NCBI GenBank assembly: GCA_030836185.1
Contig: JAURQH010000048.1
Span: 108,433-146,773 of the forward strand
Length of the DNA: 38,341 bases
Origin: Planctomycetota bacterium
Lineage (GTDB): Bacteria > Planctomycetota > Planctomycetia > Planctomycetales > Planctomycetaceae
Direction of reading: 5' to 3'
The notes beneath the pieces were generated by a model that worked only from the letters and a program-made list of their open reading frames with translations, was not told the origin of the DNA and searched no databases. Both the position numbers and the translations under genes were made by a program. Of the stretch, positions 1-8,535 are shown in pieces. Numbering within the stretch: position 1 is the first letter of the stretch; the number at the start of each line of letters is the position of its first letter.

Positions 1-79
1 AACGCCTTCTGATTTTGCCTCTCATTTTTCATAAGCAGTCCTTCATTCATTTTTTACTTTTGAAATATCGAATTAAATC

Positions 80-1057
80 ATGCTCAGTCGAGTTGCCGAA
101 TCGATTTATTGGATGTGCCGACAGGTGGAACGTGCTGAAAATGTGGCCCGTTACATTTCTGTGAATCTCAATCTGTCGCTCGATATGCCAGGAGAATCCG
201 TCCAACAGTGGAACCCTTTGGTGATCACAACAGGCGATGACGCCTTGTTCAAAAAGCTTTACGACGAACCCTCTCGTGAAAACGTGATTCGATTTTTGAC
301 GTTTGATCGCAAGAATCCGAATTCGATCTTTTCCTGTTTGTGGCATGCTCGTGAGAATGCTCGTTCCGTGCGTGAGATCATTTCGTCTGAAATGTGGGAA
401 CACATCAATCGCTTTTACCTGATGCTGAAAGAAAGCACTCTTAGTTCAGCCATGAACGATGCCTCTGACTTTCATGACGCCATTCGTTTGTCAGGGCAGC
501 AGTTTATGGGCGTCACCGACGCGACCATGACTCATGGCGAAGCTTGGCATTTCTGCCGTTTGGGCAGATCACTCGAAAGAGCGGATAAGACATCCCGAAT
601 TTTGGATGTCAAATATTTTATCCTGCTGCCAAGCCCGGAAGATGTCGGTTCTCCCTACGATGACATTCAATGGTCGGCATTACTACGATCCGCTTCGGCA
701 TTAGAGATGTACCGACAACGGTTCGGACGTATCACTCCGGCCCATGTCGTTGAATTCCTGATCCTTGACCGGGAATTTCCTCGTGACGTTCTTTACTGTT
801 TAACGAATGCGAATCAATCGTTGCATATGATTTCGGGTTGTGATTTAGGAAGCTTCGGGAACACCCCAGAACAACTTCTCGGGCAGCTTCAATCCGAGAT
901 GGCCTTTACGCGGCCAAAATCAATCATTGACGGCGGTCTCCATGAATTTGTCGATCATTTGCAAGATCGCCTGAACGATATCGGGGCAGGCATTCACAAT
1001 ACCTTCTTCGCATTACGTCCTATCGAGGAAAAAGCGGAAGAAGAGCTTGTTGTGTGA
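80..1057 (+). CDS. Alpha-E domain protein (DUF403)
   Basis: The 325-residue product has the typical alpha-E opening (MLSRVAESIYWMCRQVERAE) and is predicted to be all-helical. Further family signatures are visible: an RSVREIIS segment near residue 95 and GRSLERADKTSRILD near residues 165-180. The length is normal for the family. Members usually sit beside a circularly permuted ATP-grasp gene and a transglutaminase-like gene and are thought to help make or modify a small peptide; the biochemical role is not settled. If that partner exists here it lies upstream, outside the window, because only 79 bases precede this gene. The ATG at 80 is the only sensible start, but no good Shine-Dalgarno sequence precedes it. 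The family call is firm; the function is inferred from relatives. Confidence 0.9.
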   Translation: MLSRVAESIYWMCRQVERAENVARYISVNLNLSLDMPGESVQQWNPLVITTGDDALFKKLYDEPSRENVIRFLTFDRKNPNSIFSCLWHARENARSVREIISSEMWEHINRFYLMLKESTLSSAMNDASDFHDAIRLSGQQFMGVTDATMTHGEAWHFCRLGRSLERADKTSRILDVKYFILLPSPEDVGSPYDDIQWSALLRSASALEMYRQRFGRITPAHVVEFLILDREFPRDVLYCLTNANQSLHMISGCDLGSFGNTPEQLLGQLQSEMAFTRPKSIIDGGLHEFVDHLQDRLNDIGAGIHNTFFALRPIEEKAEEELVV

Positions 1058-1079
1058 ATCAGCGAAGGCTTCTTGATTC

Positions 1080-2073
1080 ATGAAGTTCAAGTCTCGATTA
1101 GCTTTGAAGGCGCGGCATCGGCATTCCCCTCTCCGCTGATCTGCCCGGTGAACTCCAACAAATTCGCGACTCCTTCAAATCGGTATAACCGGACTCTTCC
1201 GTCACGAAATCATCAGAGTCCACCCACTGACGACTGATCACCGATAAAGAAAGAAACCGCTTGTTCTCGTGGCCATTGGAGGGTGCGCGCTGCGGTTGGA
1301 TCACTCACGGAAGGGAAACGAAGATCGTGGCTCACTTGAATCCCGATCAAATATTCTGGATCAAAGATGCCTGTCGCCGTCTGTCGTCTTCGACTGGTTG
1401 GCCGATCATCTTCCGTACCCTGGAAGAGCTTCCTGCCGAATCTCCGCTCCCTCCTGGTGAATACCAACATCAGGAAGCAGGTCTCATTGGCGGTATGCTC
1501 TGCGTCGATTTGCCTGCCGAATATGTTGTACACGAAGATTGGCCCGCTGTGCGCCAGCTTGTCCATGCGCAGGCAGAATTTATCAATCGAGTGATCTCGC
1601 TGGAAGACTCCTGCAATCTCGCAGCCAGACGCCGGGAACAGATGGACGAATTTGTGAGCGTAATCGCAAATCGTGGCGGCCCCGAAGAGAATTTACCGCG
1701 ACTCATGGAACTGGCATGTGATGTTTCATGCTCTGAAGGGAGTGCCATTTTTCTGCTCTCCACAGAGAACCGAGAACTGAACCTCATTGGTCAGACATCG
1801 CGAGAAGAGATGTCTTTCATACTCCCACGACGCCCCTTGGGTGCAGATGCCCCGGATGTGCAAGCGAGTCGATTTCACAAACCCGCTATCAAACAGTCCG
1901 CCAACTCGCCAAACGTGCCCGTTCTCAAAAACGATACCAATCACGAGAAGCATTCGCCGACTTGCTCTGGGAAACCGCGATTTTTGCCGATGATCACGAT
2001 GATGATCGCAGCCTGTTAGTTTTGGAAGTGGCATCAAAAGAAGAGAACTTCGAGAGCACCTCAGACCGTCCGA
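1080..2073 (+). pseudogene. Decayed GAF-domain regulatory protein gene
   Basis: The longest intact piece is 1261-2019 (TTG start, 252 codons). It contains a helical stretch (FWIKDACRRLSSSTGWPI) and then a GAF-like segment (ENLPRLMELACDVSCSEGSA, IFLLSTENRELNLIGQTS). This layout resembles the N-terminal part of planctomycete GAF/PP2C-type regulators, but no phosphatase domain follows. Protein-like sequence also lies upstream: an ATG at 1080 opens a frame that shifts near 1130 to PLSADLPGELQQIRDSFKSV, which is then cut by TAA at 1186-1188 and TGA at 1228-1230. Downstream, convincing coding (AFADLLWETAIFADD, SLLVLEVASKEEN) continues in a different frame from about 1860, and that frame has no stop until 2195, inside the convergent nuclease gene. 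Several lesions in about 1 kb suggest a pseudogene. The 252-aa ORF could still be expressed as a truncated protein. The ends given are approximate. Confidence 0.5.
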
Positions 2074-2625
2074 TCATTGATCGAAAGGTTCATTCTCCCA
2101 AATCCCACGGCGATCCGCACGGGCAAGTTCCTCAGCCCGACGAAACTTTCGTTTCATACGATCCGAGAACGGATATCGTGTTTCCGCACGACTGAACCCT
2201 TGTCGAATCACTTCTTCGTTGATGAGAGTTTCCCCAAGATAGACGTAAGCCAGAGTTCGGTCGTATTGATCAAATCGCTCGATATCGAACTCCAAGCGGA
2301 CCGTTTCATCTTCAAGCTGGCGACGCAGCCAATCCTTGGATTCTTGCGACCATGCTTCGGCAGGTCGACCGTCTCGCTCCAATTCTGGCGCGTTGATTCC
2401 AATCAGCCTGACACGAGTTTGATCGGCTAACAACACTGTATCCCCATCAATCACACGCAGGACTCGGTAATCGGTATCAGTAACAGGAAGAGCAGGGGGC
2501 GATACCGGAGGAAACAACCAGCGACTGATGGCGATCACGAAGACAATCGCAAACAACACCAAATGACATTGCGGAGATCCCGCCAGCAATTGAAACTTTT
2601 CATTCGTGGAGAAGGGGCGAGACAT
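2074..2625 (-). CDS. Membrane-anchored thermonuclease (SNase) family protein
   Basis: This is a 183-residue SNase-fold (TNase) protein. A hydrophobic segment at about residues 20-40 (HLVLFAIVFVIAISRWLF) should act as an uncleaved membrane anchor and place the nuclease domain outside the cytoplasm. The family core is clear: VIDGDTVLL, then VRLIGINAPEL carrying the first catalytic Arg, then QYDRTLAYVYL with the second catalytic Arg, and a C-terminal helical RRAEELARADRRGIWE. Family members cut DNA or RNA in a calcium-dependent way, so nucleic-acid scavenging or turnover is likely, though some members have other roles. It begins 20 bases after the small CxxC gene on the same strand, so the two are probably cotranscribed. 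The 3' end runs into the decayed GAF gene on the opposite strand. Confidence 0.88.
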   Translation of the reverse strand: MSRPFSTNEKFQLLAGSPQCHLVLFAIVFVIAISRWLFPPVSPPALPVTDTDYRVLRVIDGDTVLLADQTRVRLIGINAPELERDGRPAEAWSQESKDWLRRQLEDETVRLEFDIERFDQYDRTLAYVYLGETLINEEVIRQGFSRAETRYPFSDRMKRKFRRAEELARADRRGIWENEPFDQ

Positions 2626-2645
2626 AAAACGGTCGATGCTCGGAA

Positions 2646-2945
2646 TTAGTTTTCACTAAAGTGCATCGGACTTCGGATCGACTTACCCAAGGGATCACGG
2701 CGAAAGCGTAACTGACACTCTCGACAAAGATCGAACTGCAACGTCCCAGTTCCGTTCACATCTTCTGGGGGCACAGGCAATCCTTCCCCTTGCATGATGG
2801 ATTGTGATACCGCGTGCAGATGATCAACATCCAAGTCAGCAGACGACAACTCATCGGGATTGAATGCCGGAAAGAGTTCGACATGCACCACATAGCGTTG
2901 ATCGTCGATCTGACAACCACAAAGATCGCACGAAAAGTGCTGCAT
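2646..2945 (-). CDS. Small CxxC protein, putative zinc ribbon
   Basis: This 99-residue protein has two CxxC pairs, C6/C9 (followed by C11) and C74/C77 (FDLCRECQLRF), separated by an acidic linker. That spacing suits a small zinc-ribbon or zinc-finger fold. I do not recognise the family; similar short proteins occur as hypothetical proteins in planctomycetes. There is no signal peptide or membrane segment, so it is probably cytoplasmic. It lies 20 bases upstream of the SNase gene on the same strand and is likely the first gene of that pair. Zinc binding is inferred from cysteine spacing only. Confidence 0.7.
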   Translation of the reverse strand: MQHFSCDLCGCQIDDQRYVVHVELFPAFNPDELSSADLDVDHLHAVSQSIMQGEGLPVPPEDVNGTGTLQFDLCRECQLRFRRDPLGKSIRSPMHFSEN

Positions 2946-3150
2946 CGCGATGACCCTAAATTAAATTGAATAACGAATCGAACAAAGAACGTCTGTGAAT
3001 TCATTAGAACAACTCCCCTTCGCTGGGGAAAGTTTCATCTGCCAAAGGGACTACAAATCACAAACTTTCAGTGCCACGATCAAGGCAAATGTGTGACCTC
3101 CTCAAGCCATGAACAATCAAGCGATGTCAAGCATTCTCAGGCAACATTTT

Positions 3151-3179
3151 GGCCTTTTCCAGAGGCTCTGAAAAGTGCC
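3151..3179. other. Imperfect hairpin upstream of the gyrA promoter
   Basis: GGCCTTTTC at 3151-3159 pairs with GAAAAGTGCC at 3170-3179, giving a nine-pair stem with one bulged T and a ten-base loop. It ends ten bases before the proposed -35 box of gyrA. There is no U-run, so it is a weak terminator candidate and could equally be a protein-binding site. Elsewhere in 2946-3188 I see only a short CCCC/GGGG hairpin near 3017-3032 and one copy of a 17-base dispersed repeat. Confidence 0.35.
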
Positions 3180-3188
3180 TCGCTTTGA

Positions 3189-3217
3189 TTGTTTCAGAGG
3201 CCGATTCCGGGTATAAT
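3189..3217 (+). promoter_or_regulatory. Probable sigma-70 promoter of gyrA
   Basis: TTGTTT at 3189-3194 is followed by a 17-base spacer and a perfect TATAAT at 3212-3217. This is the best promoter-like sequence in the 497-base gap before gyrA. Transcription would begin near 3224, giving a leader of about 220 bases. Only sequence similarity supports it. Confidence 0.6.
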
Positions 3218-3373
3218 CATGGCTTGAATAAGAAGGAGGCGAATTAGCCGAAAACTCAGTCGAAAAAAGAGTTTACGCCTTTTTGAATCATGCCTCGATG
3301 AGAACATATCACGATTTTCATCAAAGCATTATTTAAGCAAATTTTTCACGATCCATCCATCAGGATGCTGGCC

Positions 3374-3394
3374 TCGAAACGACGAGCGTTTCGA
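3374..3394 (+). promoter_or_regulatory. Perfect hairpin in the gyrA leader
   Basis: TCGAAACG (3374-3381) and CGTTTCGA (3387-3394) form a perfect eight-base-pair stem with a five-base loop. It lies inside the predicted gyrA leader, about 50 bases before the TTG start. The leader also holds an orphan Shine-Dalgarno-like AGAAGGAGG near 3231-3239 with no start codon at a suitable distance, and a tiny ATG-to-TGA frame at 3289. A regulatory role is possible but unproven. Confidence 0.45.
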
Positions 3395-3442
3395 ACGACA
3401 TCTTTGGATCGTTTTAGACCACACAATCTGGAGTGACTTACA

Positions 3443-6163
3443 TTGGCTGACGGAACAGACGACCAAGATCTTGCCATTCCCCGTAACGAGCGTATTCAGC
3501 CGCACGACATCCGCGAAGAGATGCAGACCAGCTATCTCACTTACGCGATGAGCGTCATCATCAGCCGTGCGCTGCCTGACGTCCGCGATGGATTGAAGCC
3601 TTCACAACGTCGTATTCTGGTCGCCATGAACGACTTGAATCTCGGCCCGGCCTCAGGCCGAAAAAAATGTGCAAAGATTGCCGGCGATACTAGCGGTAAT
3701 TACCACCCACACGGTGAAGGCTCGGTTTACCCAACGCTTGTCCGTATGGGACAAGACTGGACGATGCGACAAGTCTTGATCGACAAGCAGGGAAACTTCG
3801 GCTCCTTGGCGGGACTTCCTCCTGCGGCTATGAGATACACAGAAGCGAGACTTTCGTCGCTGGCACTGGAACTGCTGAGAGACATTGACCGCAACACAGT
3901 CGATTATGCTCCCACCTATGACCAAGAGAACCTGGAACCGGTCGTCTTGCCATCCCGCTTCCCCAACTTGTTGGTGAATGGCTCAAGCGGAATCGCTGTG
4001 GGTATGGCGACAAGCATTCCTCCGCACAACTTGAAAGAAGTTTGCTCGGCAGTCAACGTCTTGATCGACAACCCTAATGCGGGTGTCGATGAGATTCTCG
4101 CCGAGATGCCCGGCCCAGACTTTCCGACTGGAGGCACGATCTGCGGCCACATGGGAATTCGTCAAGCGTATTTGACGGGGCGATCCACAATCAGTCTGCG
4201 GGCAAAGACTCACTTCGAGAAAGAAAAAAACAGCGATGTCATCGTGGTGACCGAGATTCCGTTCATGGAAACTCGCGACCGTATCCGTGAAAAGCTCGAA
4301 CATCTGGTCCGCGACGAACGCGTCAAAGGAATCTCTCGCATCATCGACCTGACAGACCGGAACATTCCGACCTGGCAAGTCAAACTGCACATTGTTCTCA
4401 AAAAAGACGCTGACCCGGATGTCGTCCTGAATCAGCTTTATCAGTTTTCACCGCTGCAATCGACCGTCAGTATGATTCTGTTGGCGTTAGTCGGCAATCG
4501 CCCTCAAGTGATGTCGGTGAAGGATATGTTGCAAGAGTTCATCTTGCATCGCATCGACGTGATCCGACGACGTACGGAATATCTACTTTCCGAATCACGC
4601 AAACGTAAACATACGGTGGAAGGCTTGATGATTGCCCAGATCGACATCGATCAGGTGATTAAAACGATCCGCGATTCACCCAGTCGGAACGAAGCCAAAA
4701 TTCGACTTCAGGATATTCAGGTTCCTGCCGGGCTCATCGCGCGGGCTTTGGGGGATGCCGGTTTTCGCGTCTACCAGGAAGAGCAGGGCGAGAAAGAGAA
4801 CTACTCACTCTCGACCAATCAGGCCGAAGCCATCGTTTCGATGCAGCTTGGTTCATTGGCGAACCTCGAACGCGAAAAACTCTCGGACGAATTCGCCAAG
4901 CTGATCGAAGACATCAACGAATATGTCAGCATCCTGTCTGATGAAGACAACATTCGGGCCATGATCCGCGACGACATGGACGAGATCATCGCCAAGTATG
5001 GCGACAAGCGACGCACGGATATCTCGGATGAAGAACTGACACACGTTGATCGAGCCGACCTGATCACCGAAGAGCCGATGGTGGTGACACTGTCCAAACG
5101 GGGTTATATCAAGCGGACTCAACTCTCGGTTTATCAGGCTCAAAACCGTGGTGGCAAAGGCATCAAAGGGGCCAAGTCAGACGAAGAAGACGCCATCGAG
5201 CATCTGTTTGTCGCGAGCACTCACGATTACCTGTTGTTCTTCACCGACCGCGGGAAAGTTCATTGGCAGAAAGTTTACGACTTGCCTCTGCAAAACCGGA
5301 CGGCCAAAGGCCGCGCGGTGGTTAATATTCTGCAGGTTGATGAAGGGGCCAGTATCTACAACTGTCTGGCGGTTCGCGATTTCGACGAAGATCGTTATCT
5401 GATCATGGCCACCAAAAAGGGAATCGTCAAAAAGACATCACTTTCGGCGTACAGTCGCCCCATGAAGGGAGGCATCATCGCCATCAATCTGGATGACGAT
5501 GACGAGCTGATCGATGTTCGCATTGTGGCCGATGGGCAAGATGTGGTCATTGCCACCAGTACCGGCATGAGCATTCGGTTTGCCCATGACGATGCACGCC
5601 CCATGGGACGAAACACGCGCGGCGTCAAAGGGATTAAACTCGCCAAAGACGATTATGTCGTCGGGATGGTGACGACTCAGGATGATGGCACTCTGCTTTC
5701 TGTTTGCGAGAACGGATACGGCAAACGGACCTCGTTCGGAGTCATCGCCGATGAATCCGATGACGACGCGGATGAAGTCAGCAGCACCATGCGGTATCGA
5801 CGACAAAAGCGGGGCGGCAAGGGACTGCGAGACATCCGCACCACAGAACGAAACGGCAAAGTAGTCGATATTCTCTCAATCACCGAAGATGACGATATCC
5901 TGATGGTGACCTCCCAAGGAAAAATTCAACGAATTCACGGCAAAGACATTTCGGTCATTGGTCGTAACACGCAAGGCGTGCGACTGATCCGTCTCGGCGA
6001 TGGAGACACTCTCGCCGGCTGTGCGTCGATTCCGGGCGAGCTTTCAGGAGATGACGATGAGGATCTCGGCGGTCCTGCCGTTGCACCGGTCGAATCGGAT
6101 TCCGCCGAACCTTCCACCGATGTTGAAACTGATGACGAGGATGCCATTGGTGAAGAAGAGTGA
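3443..6163 (+). CDS. gyrA: DNA gyrase subunit A
   Basis: The 906-residue product is the breakage-reunion subunit of type IIA topoisomerase, which with GyrB introduces negative supercoils. The N-terminal core is clear ([20 protein letters not shown]), with the catalytic tyrosine at Y132 in [10 protein letters not shown]. The C-terminal beta-pinwheel carries a GyrA box variant at about residue 567 (QNRGGKG), which supports gyrase rather than topoisomerase IV, and RGGKG recurs later. A very acidic tail of about 35 residues ends the protein. The start is a TTG with GGAG nine bases upstream; no ATG fits. At the quinolone-binding turn the sequence is [10 protein letters not shown] (residues 88-97), so the positions of E. 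coli Ser83 and Asp87 are Gly93 and Pro97. No gyrB is in the window. The next gene, rfbB, follows after about 57 bases. Confidence 0.96.
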   Translation: MADGTDDQDLAIPRNERIQPHDIREEMQTSYLTYAMSVIISRALPDVRDGLKPSQRRILVAMNDLNLGPASGRKKCAKIAGDTSGNYHPHGEGSVYPTLVRMGQDWTMRQVLIDKQGNFGSLAGLPPAAMRYTEARLSSLALELLRDIDRNTVDYAPTYDQENLEPVVLPSRFPNLLVNGSSGIAVGMATSIPPHNLKEVCSAVNVLIDNPNAGVDEILAEMPGPDFPTGGTICGHMGIRQAYLTGRSTISLRAKTHFEKEKNSDVIVVTEIPFMETRDRIREKLEHLVRDERVKGISRIIDLTDRNIPTWQVKLHIVLKKDADPDVVLNQLYQFSPLQSTVSMILLALVGNRPQVMSVKDMLQEFILHRIDVIRRRTEYLLSESRKRKHTVEGLMIAQIDIDQVIKTIRDSPSRNEAKIRLQDIQVPAGLIARALGDAGFRVYQEEQGEKENYSLSTNQAEAIVSMQLGSLANLEREKLSDEFAKLIEDINEYVSILSDEDNIRAMIRDDMDEIIAKYGDKRRTDISDEELTHVDRADLITEEPMVVTLSKRGYIKRTQLSVYQAQNRGGKGIKGAKSDEEDAIEHLFVASTHDYLLFFTDRGKVHWQKVYDLPLQNRTAKGRAVVNILQVDEGASIYNCLAVRDFDEDRYLIMATKKGIVKKTSLSAYSRPMKGGIIAINLDDDDELIDVRIVADGQDVVIATSTGMSIRFAHDDARPMGRNTRGVKGIKLAKDDYVVGMVTTQDDGTLLSVCENGYGKRTSFGVIADESDDDADEVSSTMRYRRQKRGGKGLRDIRTTERNGKVVDILSITEDDDILMVTSQGKIQRIHGKDISVIGRNTQGVRLIRLGDGDTLAGCASIPGELSGDDDEDLGGPAVAPVESDSAEPSTDVETDDEDAIGEEE

Positions 6164-6220
6164 CCCACAAGTAGCAGTCACAACCCTTCTTTCCAGACTT
6201 CTGTGATCAAAGAGAGCCCC

Positions 6221-7246
6221 ATGAAAACTCTACTCGTCACCGGCGGTTGCGGATTTATCGGCTCCAACTTCATTCGGCTCGAACGCGAACTCGATGCCGA
6301 GTTGAAGATCATCAATGTTGATAAACTCACTTACGCCGGAAATCTTGAAAATCTCGCCGACCTGAAAGAGGATGGTTATTACCTCTTCGCCAAAGGGGAC
6401 ATCGGCGACGCGGCGTTCATCGCCAACCTCATTGCCGAGCATTCTCCCGATGCGGTCGTCAATTTTGCGGCCGAATCGCATGTCGACCGTTCGATTCTCG
6501 ATTCTGGTCCCTTTGTGCAAACCAATATCGTAGGGACTCAGGTACTCTTGGATGCCTGTCGAAAGGCGGAAATCTCCCGGTATCTTCAAGTTTCCACGGA
6601 TGAAGTTTACGGCAGTTTGGGTGCCGAGGGTTTGTTTACCGAAGAGACACCGCTGGCGCCGAATAGCCCTTATTCGTCCTCCAAAGCGGCAGCCGATTTG
6701 TTGGTGAGGTCGTATTTTCACACGTTTGATTTCCCCGCGATCATCACTCGCTGCTCAAACAATTATGGCCCCTATCAATTCCCGGAAAAGCTGATTCCTC
6801 TGTTTGTCTCGAACCTGCTAGCCGACAAAAAGATCCCCGTGTATGGAAAAGGGGAGAACGTACGGGACTGGATTCATGTGCTTGACCATTGTCGAGGGAT
6901 CGACGCGGCTTTGCGTCATGGCCAAGTGGGCGAAGTTTACAATTTTGGCGGAAACTGCGAACTCCAAAATATTGAACTGACAAAACTGCTGCTCCAAGCG
7001 CTCGATAAGCCCGAGTCGATGATCGAGCATGTCACCGACCGACCGGGGCACGACTTACGATACGCGATTGATTGTCGCAAGGCGAAGCAGGAACTCGATT
7101 GGGAACCGCAGGTTGATTTTGAAACAGGACTCGCTGAAACGATTAAATGGTATCAGGAGAACTCAGGCTGGGTGGAACGTGTCCGTTCTGGCGAGTATCG
7201 TGACTATTACCAACAACAATATGGCGACCGACTTTCCGAGTCATGA
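6221..7246 (+). CDS. rfbB: dTDP-glucose 4,6-dehydratase
   Basis: A short-chain dehydrogenase/epimerase-fold enzyme of 341 residues that converts dTDP-glucose to dTDP-4-keto-6-deoxyglucose, the entry step to dTDP-rhamnose and related sugars. The NAD-binding glycine motif is at the N-terminus (VTGGCGFIGSNF). Other markers are FAAESHVDRSI, the catalytic STDEVYG, the Tyr/Lys pair in YSSSKAAAD, and CSNNYGPYQFPEKLIPL, all typical of RmlB. I chose the ATG at 6221 over the in-frame GTG at 6203 because AAAGAGAG sits at a good distance before it and the protein then opens directly with the Rossmann strand. No other dTDP-sugar genes are next to it, so the pathway is split across the genome. Confidence 0.93.
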   Translation: MKTLLVTGGCGFIGSNFIRLERELDAELKIINVDKLTYAGNLENLADLKEDGYYLFAKGDIGDAAFIANLIAEHSPDAVVNFAAESHVDRSILDSGPFVQTNIVGTQVLLDACRKAEISRYLQVSTDEVYGSLGAEGLFTEETPLAPNSPYSSSKAAADLLVRSYFHTFDFPAIITRCSNNYGPYQFPEKLIPLFVSNLLADKKIPVYGKGENVRDWIHVLDHCRGIDAALRHGQVGEVYNFGGNCELQNIELTKLLLQALDKPESMIEHVTDRPGHDLRYAIDCRKAKQELDWEPQVDFETGLAETIKWYQENSGWVERVRSGEYRDYYQQQYGDRLSES

Positions 7247-7277
7247 TCGAAGTTAGCCTCTCAAGGAATAAAGACTG

Positions 7278-8403
7278 ATGGATAACGAAATTCGCGAACG
7301 CTGTTCGAAAATCATTGAGCGCATCACTCTCCTCAAGGACTCTCTTTGACTACGCTGGCAAAGAGGTACGAGTCTCTGAAATCAACGAGAAGATGTCGGC
7401 TCCCAATTTTTGGGACAACGCAGAAGCTGCGCAGGTCACCGTCAAACAGCTCCAGCAGATTAATGCAAGTTTGAAGCCACTCCAAAGTGTGGTCGAAGGC
7501 GCGAATGATATCGAAGTTCTGCTCGAATTCGCCGAAGAAGATCCCTCCTCGGCCAGTGAACTTGAGCAAACCTTGACTCGTCTGGAAACGGAACTGGAAG
7601 CGGTCGAACTGCAAGCGATGCTGTCCGAGCCGGAAGACGCCTCGAATGCGTATCTCACCGTTCAAGCGGGAGAAGGTGGCAGTGATTCTGCCGACTGGGC
7701 CGAAATGCTGCTGCGAATGTATATTCGTTGGGCCGAAAATCGCAAATACGAAATCGAACTGCTTGATCGGTCCGAAGGGGAAGAAGCCGGCATTCGGAAC
7801 GCCACCATCGTGATTCGCGGCGAAAATGTGTTTGGCTGGCTGAAAGGGGAGACCGGCAATCACCGTTTGGTTCGCATCAGCCCGTTCGATTCGGCCGGTC
7901 GCCGACACACTTCATTCGCGGCAGTCGATGTCTCTCCCGAACTCGATGACGACTTTGAAGTCGATATCAACTGGGATAAAGAAGTTCGCGTAGACACTTA
8001 TCGTGCCAGTGGAGCAGGCGGGCAACACGTCAACAAAACCGATTCCGCCATCCGTATGACGCACGAGCCGAGCGGTGTCGTGGTGCAATGTCAAAACGAA
8101 CGATCTCAGCATAAAAACCGCGCGACCGCCAAGAAAATGATGATCGCCCAACTCTACAAAATGGAGATGGAGAAACGGGACGCCGAGGTCGCCGCTAAAC
8201 ACGGCCAGAAGTCAAAGATCGGTTTTGGTGGTGAAACACTCAGGAATTACGTTTTGCATCCTGATCAATATGTGAAAGATGCACGCACCGGACTTCGCGG
8301 CAACCCGATGAATGTCCTCGACGGCGGAGAACTGGATAACTTCCTCGAAGCGTTTTTACGAGGCGCCATGGCCGACGACGAAGATGATGCCGAACAGAAT
8401 TAA
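7278..8403 (+). CDS. prfB: Peptide chain release factor 2, programmed +1 frameshift
   Basis: RF2 recognises UGA and UAA stop codons and releases the finished peptide. The gene is read in two frames. The ATG at 7278 opens a 23-codon frame ending CTT TGA (7344-7349). Slipping +1 on CTT gives GAC at 7348-7350 and continues to 8403, for a full product of about 374 residues. An internal Shine-Dalgarno-like AAGGA (7335-7339) lies four bases before the CTT, as in the well-known prfB recoding site. RF2 markers are present: the stop-reading SPF tripeptide (VRISPFDSAGRR) and the catalytic GGQ (SGAGGQHVNKTDSA). A prediction that starts at 7315 would give a false N-terminus. Expression should be autoregulated: low RF2 slows termination at the UGA and favours the shift. 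Confidence 0.95.
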
Positions 8404-8404
8404 T

Positions 8405-8511
8405 TGTGATAGCCCGTAGTGCGCAAGCACTCGGGATGTGATTGACTGATGTTGCACGTCGTATTTTACTTGTCTCCCCCCGGCTTGCTTGCGTAAGTCG
8501 GCGATATCACA
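8405..8511. repeat. REP/MITE-like imperfect inverted repeat with two hairpins
   Basis: The two ends of this 107-base stretch are imperfect inverted copies of each other: TGTGATA at 8405-8411 matches the reverse complement of TATCACA at 8505-8511, and similarity continues inward for about 30 bases. Each arm also folds on itself. The left arm (about 8412-8434) forms a nine-pair stem with a GCAA loop and one bulged T. The right arm (about 8480-8501) forms a nine-pair stem, with two G-T pairs, and a TTGC loop. It lies directly between prfB and the DUF1080 gene. A related hairpin is at 37950-37972. Confidence 0.6.
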
Positions 8512-8535
8512 CAACGCCCGTCACGAGGATAAACC

